This document shows positions 33,885-44,200 of a stretch of 64,000 bases of DNA, one piece after another. Source of the DNA: Salinigranum rubrum (GTDB lineage: Archaea; Halobacteriota; Halobacteria; Halobacteriales; Haloferacaceae); contig NZ_CP026309.1 of assembly GCF_002906575.1 (NCBI RefSeq), forward strand, positions 3,100,001 to 3,164,000. The letters are read 5' to 3'. Each line of letters opens with the position of its first letter. The stretch's first letter is position 1. Below the pieces are notes generated by a model. It was not told the origin of the DNA. It worked only from the letters and a program-made list of their open reading frames with translations, and did not search any database. A program made the position numbers and the translations under genes.

Positions 33885-36410
33885 TCATGCGTTGGAGGGA
33901 GTTCCGTCGGTGGAGGGAGTCGCGTCAGCGGGGGACGATGCGTCGGAGGGGGTTCCGCCGCGGCCGGTGAGTCGCGCCCACACGACGAGCGTCGAGGGGA
34001 GGACGATGATGGAGGCCAGGAACGAGTAGAGGATGCTCAGTCCCGTGAGGAGACCGAACTGCCCCAGGATGGGCGTGATTGCCAGGACGAGCACGCCGAT
34101 TCCAGTCACGGTCGTCAGCATGCTGCCGGTGAGCGCGCCGCCGGTGCCACGGACGGTCGCTTCGAGCGCCTCGTAGACGTCGCCGTCGTCGTCGAACTCC
34201 TCGGAGAAGCGGTGGACGACGTGGGCGGAGTAGTCGATGCCGAGACCGATGGCGATCGAGAGAATCGTCCCCGTGAGGGCGTTGAGCGGGATGTCCCCGT
34301 AGCGCATCGAAGCGGCGATAGCCGCGACAGTGACGGCGATGGGGACGGTGTTGGCGACGCCGAGCAGCGGTCGCCCCTCGATGAGCCAGTAGATCCCGAC
34401 GAGGAACACCAGCGTCGCAGCAAGCGCGATAGCGAGGCTCGTGAGCGCCGACTCGGTGATGACGTCCGAGACGGCCTTGAACACGATGATGGTGCCCGTC
34501 GCCGTCGCCTCGAACCGGATCCCGGAGGCGACCTCGCGGGCGTCGCGCGTGACGTCCGCCTGTTCGGCGTCGGCCTGCACCGCGTACTGGACCCGCGCAC
34601 TCCGGTAGTCCTCGGTGATGTAGTTGAGCGCCCGGTCGCGGGCGGGCGACGAGAGGAGCGCGTCGTACACCGTCTCGAGGTTGTCGTCGGGGATGCCGTT
34701 GCGGTTCGCGTCGTTCCGACGGACGAGGGCGGCGAACTCCTCGTCGCGCGCCGCTTGCTCGCGGATGACCGTGACGATGCTCGTCGAATCCGCTCTCCCG
34801 TCGCGGCTGACGAAGCTCTCCGGCGGGTCGTCACCCATCCGATAGAGCTGTTCGAGGGCGTCGTCCTGGCGCAACGGTCCCTCGACGTACACCGTCACCT
34901 GGTCGTCCTCGCCGCTCTCGAACGTGTCTTCGAGGTAGTTGATCGTCTCCGGTGTGTCGTACTCGCTCGGCGCGAACGGTTCGGGGAGGGATTCGAGCCA
35001 GTCGGGGTTGTCCTCGGGCGGGAGGAACGACTCCTGGGTGAACCGCGAGTCGACGCCGGTTCCGTAGTACGCGAGGCCGCTCGTGCTCACGACGAGGACG
35101 AGGAGGAACAGCCGCGGGGCGACCCGGCTGATGGAGACGCCGACGGGAAGGATTCGCCCGAGGACCGAATCCTCGCTGCCGAGCGGCTGGCTGCCGAACT
35201 GGGGGAACCGGGTGCGAGCGCGCCACTGGTCGGCGTACACCTTCGCCGCGGGGAGGAAGATGCCGAAGATGAGGAACGTGAAGATGATGCCGATGCCGGC
35301 GACGAGCCCGAAGTCCTGAATCGGCGGGAGCGCGCTCGTCAGGTTCGCGCTGAAGCCGATGACGGTGGTGCCGGTGACGATGAAGAAAGCCACGAGGAGC
35401 TGGTCGGTTGCGGTCCGCATCGATGGGACGATGCCGATGCCCTGGACGCGCTCCTCGCGGTAGCGGTTGACCGCGTGGATGCCGAAGTCGATGCCGACCG
35501 CCAGAAGGAGCGGCGGCACGGCGATGAGCATCTGGGTGAACGCGATACCCGCGAGGCCCATGAACCCGAACGTCCAGAGGATGGCCATCGCGAGCGAGAC
35601 GACTCCCACGAGGAGGTCCAGCGGGTCGCGGTACGCGTAGACGAGGAAGACGAAGATGAGCGTCACGGCCGCCGGAACGACGATGAGCAGCGAGTCGCCG
35701 ATGACGTTACCGAACTCCGCGGAGATGAGGCCGCTCCCGAAGACGCGGATGTCGCCGCCGACCGTCCCGACGATGTCCTCGGCCTGTAGCTGGATGTCCG
35801 TCGCGGGGCTGTCACCGCCTCCGCCGCCCCCGCTACTGTCGCTGGCACCCGGCAGCGAGTGCGTCACGGTGGCGATGGTCGCCGAGGCGGTCACCGACTC
35901 GCGGTTGTAGTCCTCGCTGAGCAGGCCGACCAGGCCGGGCCGCTCGCGGAGGACCGACCGCGTGTGTTCGCGGACCGTCGACGCCGGCGTGCGTTCGAGC
36001 GCGTCGATCTGTTCGTCGAGCGTGGTCGCCTCGGGGTCGATGTCCTGTGCGACGACGCGCGCGACGCTCGCGGTGGCGACGACGCGCTGGTCGGGCGTCT
36101 CCTCCAAGCGGTGCTGGGCCTCCAGCATCCGCAACATCGACGACTTCGAGAGGACGTTGCTGTTCGACTGGATGAGCTGTGTCGACGCGGTTTCGGCGGT
36201 GAAACTCTCCGTCTCGAACTGCTCGTTGATCTCGTCGGCGGCTTCCTGCGCCGGGATGTCCTCCGTGAACTGGTCGGTTCCCGACTCGGTCGCCGTCATC
36301 GCGAGCCCCGACGACATGACGAGCGTGACGACGAGGAACGTCAGGATGACCGCCTTCGGGCGGTTGACGATCCAGTCGTCGACGCGGTCGATGATCTGTT
36401 GGTGCCTCAT
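33885..36410 (-). CDS. RND superfamily (MMPL-type) transporter
   Basis: An 841-residue proton-driven exporter or lipid transporter with two sets of six membrane helices: helix 1 near residue 20, five helices around 225-385, helix 7 near 435, and five more around 655-820. Conserved TM4-type segments are VGIDFGIHAVNRYREER and GLGIDYSAHVVHRFSEE, each with the Asp used for proton relay. A poly-Gly stretch near residue 195 lies in the first external domain. It begins nine bases after the COG1361 protein ends, so the two form an operon. The substrate is unknown. Confidence 0.88.
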   Translation of the reverse strand: MRHQQIIDRVDDWIVNRPKAVILTFLVVTLVMSSGLAMTATESGTDQFTEDIPAQEAADEINEQFETESFTAETASTQLIQSNSNVLSKSSMLRMLEAQHRLEETPDQRVVATASVARVVAQDIDPEATTLDEQIDALERTPASTVREHTRSVLRERPGLVGLLSEDYNRESVTASATIATVTHSLPGASDSSGGGGGGDSPATDIQLQAEDIVGTVGGDIRVFGSGLISAEFGNVIGDSLLIVVPAAVTLIFVFLVYAYRDPLDLLVGVVSLAMAILWTFGFMGLAGIAFTQMLIAVPPLLLAVGIDFGIHAVNRYREERVQGIGIVPSMRTATDQLLVAFFIVTGTTVIGFSANLTSALPPIQDFGLVAGIGIIFTFLIFGIFLPAAKVYADQWRARTRFPQFGSQPLGSEDSVLGRILPVGVSISRVAPRLFLLVLVVSTSGLAYYGTGVDSRFTQESFLPPEDNPDWLESLPEPFAPSEYDTPETINYLEDTFESGEDDQVTVYVEGPLRQDDALEQLYRMGDDPPESFVSRDGRADSTSIVTVIREQAARDEEFAALVRRNDANRNGIPDDNLETVYDALLSSPARDRALNYITEDYRSARVQYAVQADAEQADVTRDAREVASGIRFEATATGTIIVFKAVSDVITESALTSLAIALAATLVFLVGIYWLIEGRPLLGVANTVPIAVTVAAIAASMRYGDIPLNALTGTILSIAIGLGIDYSAHVVHRFSEEFDDDGDVYEALEATVRGTGGALTGSMLTTVTGIGVLVLAITPILGQFGLLTGLSILYSFLASIIVLPSTLVVWARLTGRGGTPSDASSPADATPSTDGTPSNA

Positions 36411-36419
36411 CGAGAGCGC

Positions 36420-38036
36420 TTACCCCCGGCGACGCCAGACGACGATGCCCACGGCGGCCACGGCGACGATGCCGACGATGCCGAGGAGGGACAGCGGGAG
36501 ACCGCCGCCACCGCGCTCGGGCGTGACGACGTCGACGGCGACCGTGTGGGTCTGTGAGAGCTGCGTGTCACCGTCGGGCGTCGTGTACTGGAGGTCGGCC
36601 GACACCGGGTACTGCTTCGTGAGCGCGTCGCCGCCGGCGCTGGCGGCCACCTGGACTTCGGCGGACTCGCCGGGGTCGAGCGTGGGGACGAACGCCTCGT
36701 CGTCACTGCTCGAAAGCGGGTCGCTGAAGTACGTCTTCACGCTGACGTCGGTCAGTGGCTCGTCCCCGTTGTTGGTGACGCGGAGCGTGACCGTCCCCGA
36801 GCCGCCCCGTTCGAGCGACGCCTGGACCGGTTCGACGGTGAAGCGGTCCCGCTGTTCGGCCACGTCGACGGCCCGGCGGAGCGTGTCGCTGGTCCGCTCG
36901 TCACCGACGCCGTTCTCGTATCTGACCTCGAAACTGAACTGCTGACGCCCGGCCGTCGCCGCCTCGCTCACGTCCGCCTCGAACGAGAACGACTCGCTGT
37001 CGCCGGCTTCGAGGTCCGAAAGCGCGTACTCCGTCTCGGTGAAGTCGAGGTTCCGCGACCCGCCGGAGACGACGAGCACCGGTTCGTTCACCGTCGAGGG
37101 GCCCTCGTTCGTGATGGTCCCCGAGACGGTGCCCTCCTGGCCGACGCGGAGCGTCGAGTCGAGTTCAGACACCGAGAAGGACTGCTCGGCGTTCGGGGTG
37201 ACCCCCGTCACGAGTTCCGAGGAGTTTTGACGGATGCCGTCGACGTCGGTGTAGTCGACGGTCGTCGTCAGCGAGTACTCGCGCTGGATGGCGTCGTCGG
37301 CCGCGTTGAGCGCGTACGTCACCTGCTTCGTCTCGCCGGGACGCCACGCCCCGACGAACGAGTCGGCGCTGTTCGAGTCGGTCCCGAAGGAGAGTTCGTC
37401 GCTCGACGAGGCGACCGAGACGCGCGCGTCGCGTGCGGGTTCGCTGCCGACGTTCTCCAGCGTCACTGTCACTTCGCCGCGGTCACCGATCTGTGTCGTC
37501 GACTGCGTGTCGACGATTTCGAAGCGCGGGGCGTCGACGACGCGGATCGTGATCGTCTGGGTACCGCGGAACGTCGACTCGGAGAACTCGGGTTCCCCGT
37601 CGCCGTACGTGACGATGCGCGTGTAGCTGTAGCGGACCTCGACCGGGACCTCGTAGGTCCCCGGCGGCGTCCCCTCGGGGACCGTCAGCGACACGTCGAG
37701 GGGGCCGGCGGTTCCGGTCGGGACGCTCCCGACGGGAATCGCACCCGTGTCGAACTCCACCGGGCTGTCCTGTGCGTTGAGTTCGACGACCGTCCCGCGT
37801 GCGGTGGTGACGCGGTTGACGTACTCCGTGGCGCCGTCCTGAACGAGTTGGCCGTCGTTCGAGAGGTAGACCTGGAGGGTCGTCTCCTCTCCCGGCGTGA
37901 CCTGGTTGTTCGGTACGTACACGTCCACGTTCGGACGGCCGATCACCTGTTCCTGTGCGCTGACCAGCGGTGCTCCCGCGGAGGCGACGATGACCGCGAG
38001 AACGAGACCGAGAAGGGCGGTTGTATTCGATTTCAT
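36420..38036 (-). CDS. COG1361-type exported protein with CARDB/Ig-like domains
   Basis: A 538-residue protein with a signal peptide (TTALLGLVLAVIVASAGAPLVSAQ), at least three beta-sandwich domains of the CARDB/S-layer-associated kind, and a C-terminal helix (LSLLGIVGIVAVAAVGIVVW) followed by RRRG. Repeated phrases such as LRVTNNGDEPLTDVSVKTYF and VTLENVGSEPARDARVSVAS mark the domains. It should sit outside the cell, anchored by its tail. Directly upstream of the RND gene it probably acts as an external partner, a pairing common in haloarchaea. Confidence 0.82.
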   Translation of the reverse strand: MKSNTTALLGLVLAVIVASAGAPLVSAQEQVIGRPNVDVYVPNNQVTPGEETTLQVYLSNDGQLVQDGATEYVNRVTTARGTVVELNAQDSPVEFDTGAIPVGSVPTGTAGPLDVSLTVPEGTPPGTYEVPVEVRYSYTRIVTYGDGEPEFSESTFRGTQTITIRVVDAPRFEIVDTQSTTQIGDRGEVTVTLENVGSEPARDARVSVASSSDELSFGTDSNSADSFVGAWRPGETKQVTYALNAADDAIQREYSLTTTVDYTDVDGIRQNSSELVTGVTPNAEQSFSVSELDSTLRVGQEGTVSGTITNEGPSTVNEPVLVVSGGSRNLDFTETEYALSDLEAGDSESFSFEADVSEAATAGRQQFSFEVRYENGVGDERTSDTLRRAVDVAEQRDRFTVEPVQASLERGGSGTVTLRVTNNGDEPLTDVSVKTYFSDPLSSSDDEAFVPTLDPGESAEVQVAASAGGDALTKQYPVSADLQYTTPDGDTQLSQTHTVAVDVVTPERGGGGLPLSLLGIVGIVAVAAVGIVVWRRRG

Positions 38037-38240
38037 ATAGGTGTGTTGAGTTGAACGAGCGTTCGATTAGTCAATCGTCGTGGAAGACTTAAGCAGCGTG
38101 GAACAGGAGTAAACCTAGAAACAGTTTCTTCTGGATCCTCAGATTCCGCCCGTATTCGGCGCGAGACGTCGGATCGGTGCGATTGGCGCGGAAGAAACGA
38201 AAACGAGGTTCCCATAGCCGACCGCGAGTGACCCGCAGCG

Positions 38241-41200
38241 TCAGCCGACGTACGTTTGCTGGAGGTACGCTTCGACCTGCTGGCGCTCGGTGTCGGTGAG
38301 CGCGCGGTCGTAGATGACTACGGCGGCGACGTCCATGTCGAGATACGGCGCGGGCGTCATCTCCGCACCCACGACGAGCCTGTCGTTATCCGTCGCGAAC
38401 GTGTGCGTCGCCGAGTCGATGGCCGTTCCGTCCTTATAGTGGGTGAACGCCCCGTTCGAGTGGACGGCCGACTGGGTGAACCACCCAGTTCCGGTGCCCG
38501 CGGTCGTCGAGACGTAGTCGTTCGGCCCGCCCCAGCCCTGCACCATCAGGTCGCCGTTCGGGTCGACCGACAGCCCGAACACCTGGTTCTCCTTCGGGAG
38601 GCCGTATGCGACACCGCCGTAGCCGACCTCGCGGTACTCCGCGACCACGAACACGGTACGGTCCGCATTACCGGTGGGGACGCCGGTGAGCCCACCGGTT
38701 CGAGACGCCACGTCGTCGACGCCGTCGAACCGGACGACCTGTGCGCCGGTCGGACTCGTCGCCAGCGTCGGTCCACCGCTGGCCGTCAGGTCGTTCCCGT
38801 TGCCCGACTGGTCCGCCCACGTCGTCACAGAACCTCCAGAAGTCGTGACGCCCGTCGTCGAGTCGAGATGCAGCGCCAGTCCGCTCGTCACCGGGAGGTC
38901 GCTCGAACTGGTCGATATCGAGACGGAGACGACGGCCTCGTTCGAGACGTTCCCGGTCGAATCCGCGACCGTGTAGGCGAACGAGTCGCTCGTCGTCACC
39001 GACCCGTCGTGGGTGTACTCGATAGCACCCGTGGCGGCGTCCACGACGAGCGTTCCGGACGCGGGGTACGACGTCACCTGTACCGTGGTCGGGTCGATGT
39101 CGCCGTCCGCGTCGGCGTCGTTCGCGAGGACGTCGACCGTGACACTCCCGCCCTGCGCGACCGACGCACTGTCGTCGGTCGCCACCGGGGCCGTGTCGGT
39201 CGACGCCGCTTCGAGCGTCACCGTCACCGAGTCGGTCGCCTCCGAATTCGTGTACGCGGCGTGGCCCGAATCGGCGACCGTCGCCGTCACCGTGTGGCTT
39301 CCCGCCGCGACGCCGGTGAAGGTGTACGTCCCCGAGAGCGGGCGGTCGTCGACGACCGCCCCGCCGTCGAGCGAGAGGTGGACGTGGTCGCCGCTCTGTG
39401 CGGCGGTCGCGTCCCACGACACCGACAGGTCCGAACCGGTGACGGTCGCTCCCTCCGTCGGGTCGGTGATCGAGACGGAGGCCGTCGACGTCGAGCCTCC
39501 ACTGCCGACGTACGTCTGCTGGAGGTAGTCTTCGACCTGCTGGCGCTCGGTGTCGGTGAGCGCGCGGTCGTAGATGACTACGGCGGCGACGTCCATGTCG
39601 AGGTACGGCGCGGGCGTCATCTCCGCGCCCACGACGATCCGATTCGCCGTCGTGGTGAAGCTGTGTGTGGCCGAGTCGATGGACGTCCCGTCCCTGTAGT
39701 GGGTGAACGCCCCGTTCGAGTGGACGACCGACTGGGTGAGCCAGCCGGCACCCGTGCCCGCGGTCGTAGAGATGTAGTCGTTCGACCCGCCCCAGCCCTG
39801 CACCATCAGGTTCCCGTCCGGGCCCACCGAGAGGCCGAAGGCGTCGTTCGTCGAGGGAGAGCCGTACGCGACACCACCGTAGCCGACCTCGCGGTACTCC
39901 GCGACGACGAACATCGTGCGGTCGGCGTCACCTGTCGGCACGGCTGCCAGACCACCGGTCCGCGATGCCACGTCGTCGACGCCGTCGAACCGGACGACCT
40001 GTGCGCCGGTCGGACTCGTGGCGAGGGATGGACCGCCGCTCGCCGTCAGGTCGTTGCCGTTGCCCGACTGGTCCGCCCACGTCGTCACAGAACCTCCAGA
40101 AGTCGTGACGCCCGTCGTCGAATCGAGGTGGAGCGCTAATCCACTGGTGACTGGGAGGTCGCTCGGCGGCGGCGAACTGGAGACCGACACCGACACCGTC
40201 GCCTCGTTCGAGGTCGCACCCGCGTCGTCGTCGACGGTGTAGGCGAACGAGTCGCTCGTCGTCGCCGACCCGTCGTGGGTGTACTCGATGGCACCCGTGG
40301 CCGCGTCCACGACGAGCGTTCCGGATGCCGGGTACGACGTCACCTGCACCGTCGTCGGGTCGAGGCTCCCGTCGGGGTCGTCGTCGTTGGCGAGAACGTC
40401 CACAGTGGTGCTCCCGCCCTGAGAGACGCTTGCGCTGTCGTCGGTCGCCACCGGCGGACTGTTAGTGGTCGCGGCTTCGAGCGTGACCGTCACCGAGTCG
40501 GTCGCTCCCGGGTTCGTGTACGCGGCGTGGCCCGAATCGGCGACAGTCGCCGTCACCGTGTGGCTTCCCGCCGCGACGCCCGTGAACGTGTACGTCCCCG
40601 AGAGCGGACGGTCGTCGACGACCGGACCTCCGTCGAGCGAGAGGTGGACGTGGTCGCCGCTCTGTGCGGCGGTCGCGTCCCACGACACCGACAGGTCCGA
40701 ACCGGTGACGGTCGCTCCCTCCGTCGGGTCGGTGATCGAGACGGAGGCCGTCGACGTGCCGGTACCGACGTACTGCTGCTGGAGGTAGTCTTCGACCTGC
40801 TGGCGTTCGGTGTCGCTGAGCGCGCGGTCGTAGATGATCACGGCAGCGACGTCCATGTCGAGGTACGGCGCGGGCGTCATCTCCGCGCCGACCACGAGCC
40901 TGTCGTTATCCGTCGCGAACGTGTGCGTCGCACTGTCGATGGCCGTTCCGTCCTTGTAGTGGGTGAACGCCCCGTTCGAGTGAACGACCGACTGCGTGAA
41001 CCACCCAGTTCCGGTACCTGCCGTGGTCGAGACGTAGTCGTTCGGCCCGCCCCAGCCCTGCACCATCAGGTCGCCGTTCGGGTCGACTGCGAGCCCGAAC
41101 ACCTGGTTTCTTTTCGGAAGCCCGTACGCGACACCGCCGTAGCCGACCTCGCGGTACTCCGCGACCACGAACATCGTGCGGTCCCCATCACCCGTCGGCA

Positions 41201-44200
41201 CGGCTGCCAGTCCACCAGTTCGAGAGGCAACGTCGTCGACGCCGTCGAACCGGACGACCTGTGCGCCGGTCGGACTCGTGGCGAGGGTCGGCCCGCCGCT
41301 CGCCGTCAGGTCGTTCCCGTTGCCCGACTGGTCCGCCCACGTCGTCACCGCTCCGCCACTGGTGGCCACACCGGTCGTCGAGTCGAGGTGGAGCGCCAGT
41401 CCGCTCGTCACCGGGAGGTCGCTCGGCGGTGGTGAGCCCGATATCGAGACGGAGACGACGGCCTCGTTCGAGACGTTGGCCGTCGAGTCCGCGACCGTGT
41501 ACCGGAACGAGTCGCTCGTCGACGACGAGCCGTCGTGGTCGTACGTGACCGCTCCGGTCGCGGAGTCGACGCTGACGTCCCCCGACACGGGGTACTCCGT
41601 GATGCGGACCGAAGACGGGTCGATGTCGCCGTCCGCGTCCGCGTCGTTCGCGAGAACGTCGACCGTGACGCTCCCGCCCTGCGCGACGCTCGCGCTGTCG
41701 TCGGCCGCGACCGGGGCGGTGTCACTCGTCGTCGGTGTCGTCACGTACTGCTGCTGGAGGTACTCCTCGACCTGCTGGCGTTCGGTGTCGCTGAGCGCGC
41801 GGTCGTAAACGAACACGGCGGCGACGTCCATGTCGACGTAGGGGTCCTCGTCGATTTCCGCACCCATCACGATTCGATCAGTCGTCGTCGCGAACGCGTG
41901 GGACGCGCTGTCGATGACGGTCCCGTCCTTGTAGTGGGTGAGCGCCCCGTTCGAGTGGACCGCGGCCTGGGTCAGCCAGCCCGCACCCGTGCCCACTGTC
42001 GTGGTGTGGAAGTCGTTGCGGCGGCCCCATCCCTGAACCATCATCTCGCCGTCGGGGTTGACCGAGAGGCCGAACAACTGGTTCAGCGCGGGCGACCCGT
42101 AGCCGACGCCGCCGTATCCGGGCGAGTCATAGCGGACGAGCGCGACCACCGTGCGGTCGGCGTCGCCGGACGGGAACCCGGTCAGACCGGTCCGGACGAG
42201 CGCGTCGCCGGTGCCGTCGAACGCGACGACCTGCTCGCCGTTGGGGGCGTCCGAGGCGACCTGGGGGTCACCGACGGCGGTGAGGTCGTTCCCGTTGCCG
42301 GAGACGTCCGACCAGCCGGTCACCGTGCCGCCGGAGGTCGAGAGTCCCTGCGTCGACTCGTACTGGGCGACCAGTCCGTCGGTCGGAACGCCCGAGGAGG
42401 TGCACGGGCCGCTGGCGACGTACGTCGCGGTGTAGGTCGTGTCCGTCGTCGGAACGCGGACCACGTGGCTCCGCGCGCCGCCGTCGGACCACGAGTCGAA
42501 CTCGTAGGTCGTCCCGGCGACGCACTGGGCGGCGGGTGCGGTGAGCGTGTGGTCGAACCCGATGAGCGTGTCGTACACGTACGGGGTCGTGTCGGGGATG
42601 CCGTCGATGGAGACGTCGATACCGTCCGGCGACGTGTCGATGGTCAGATCCACCTTCTCCGGGTCGATGTCGACGCTCTGCGTGCTGCTCACGCCCGTCG
42701 ACGTGTCGGTCGCCGTCAACGAGATGCGGTAGCCTGTGTCGCCGTGGTAGTCGTGTCCCGTCCGTGCGATGTCGAACGAGCCGCTACTCCCCGAAACGGG
42801 TCCCAGTACCGGGTGGGTGTGGTCGTTGTGCGTGAACAGCACCGTCCAGGAGAGGTCCTCCGGCGGGACGGGGTCGCCGGCGGCGGTCGTCGCACTTCCG
42901 GAGAAGGTGATGGTGTCGCCGGCGACGAACGTCGAGCCGTCGGTCGGCGAGCCGATTTGGACGACGGGCCCCGACCCGACGGTGATCTCGATGGGGTCCG
43001 AGATGTCCTCGTTCCCCGACGCGTCCGTCACCCGCAGTCGCGCCTGGTACACTCCCGTCGAGGAGTACGTGTGCGTCACCGTCGATCCGGTCGCCGTCGT
43101 TCCGTCTCCGAACTCCCACGTGTACGTCAGCGCCTCGTCGTTCGGGTCCTCCGCGAAGCCGGTGAACTCCACCGTCAGCGGCGCGTCGCCCTGGGTGACG
43201 TCCGCGCCCGCGCCGGTGATGTAGGGAGAGTCGGTCGCGAACTTGTACTCGACGCGCTTGACGTTCCCGTAGGCGATAAGCGGGGAGTACAGCGCGCCGT
43301 CGGGTCCCTCGACGAGGTCGACGGGCCGACCCGCGAAGGTCCGGAAGAGGTAGTCGCCGGTCACGGCACCCGTGTCGTCGAACGTCAGGTAGCGGAGCTC
43401 GTTGTACGCGTAGTCCGCGAAGAAGTACGCGCCCGTGTACGCGGACGGATACTGGTTCCCACGGTAGACCGGGCCGCTGATGATCGACCCGCCGACGTCG
43501 CGGTGAGGGTAGCTGTACAGGGGGTCGGTGTACTCGGAGCCGGCGCAGTCGCCCTCACAGATCGGCCACGCGTAGTTGGCTCCCGCCTCGCCGAGGTTGA
43601 CCTCTTCACGGGAGTCGACGACGTTGCCGCCGACGTCACCGACGAAGAACCGGTGCGTCGAGAGGTCCCACTTCGCGCGATAGGGGTTTCGGAGCCCGTA
43701 CGCCCAGACACTGTCGATGGCACTCGCGTTGTCGAGGAACGGGTTGTCCGCGGGAACGGTCCCGTTCGGGGAGAACCGGTGTATCTTCCCGCCGGCGTTC
43801 GAGAGGTCCTGAGAGAGGGCGGGGTCGAACTCCTCGCCGGTGGTGAGGTACAACAGCCCGTCCGGACCGAACTCGAGCCCACCGCCGAAGTGATACTCGC
43901 CGACGTAGGTGTCGGGGTTCTCCCAGATAACCGTCTCGGAGGAGCGGTCGCCCCGCGAGGAGAGCCCGCCGCTGTTCTCGACGTGCTGGAAACGGGCGAC
44001 GCGAGACTGTGCAGGGGTGGCGGGCTGGTAGTAGAGGTAGAAGTACCCGTTCTGCAGGAACTGCGGGTCGACGACGATGCTGATGAGTCCGCGCTCGCCG
44101 GTGGTGTCGATGTTCGTGAGCGTCATGTACGTCTGCGAGTCGAGCGACGTATCGCTGGGGTCGGTGATGACGATCCGACCGCCCTTCTCGAGGACGAGCA

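Noticed and set aside
33744-35789. 681-codon plus-strand frame opposite the RND transporter
   Set aside because: Low-complexity Arg/Glu/Asp-rich translation without any motif; the minus strand shows the complete RND protein.
38256-41435. Plus-strand frames repeating with the 1260-base units
   Set aside because: They only mirror the repeats of the minus-strand gene and contain no recognisable domains.
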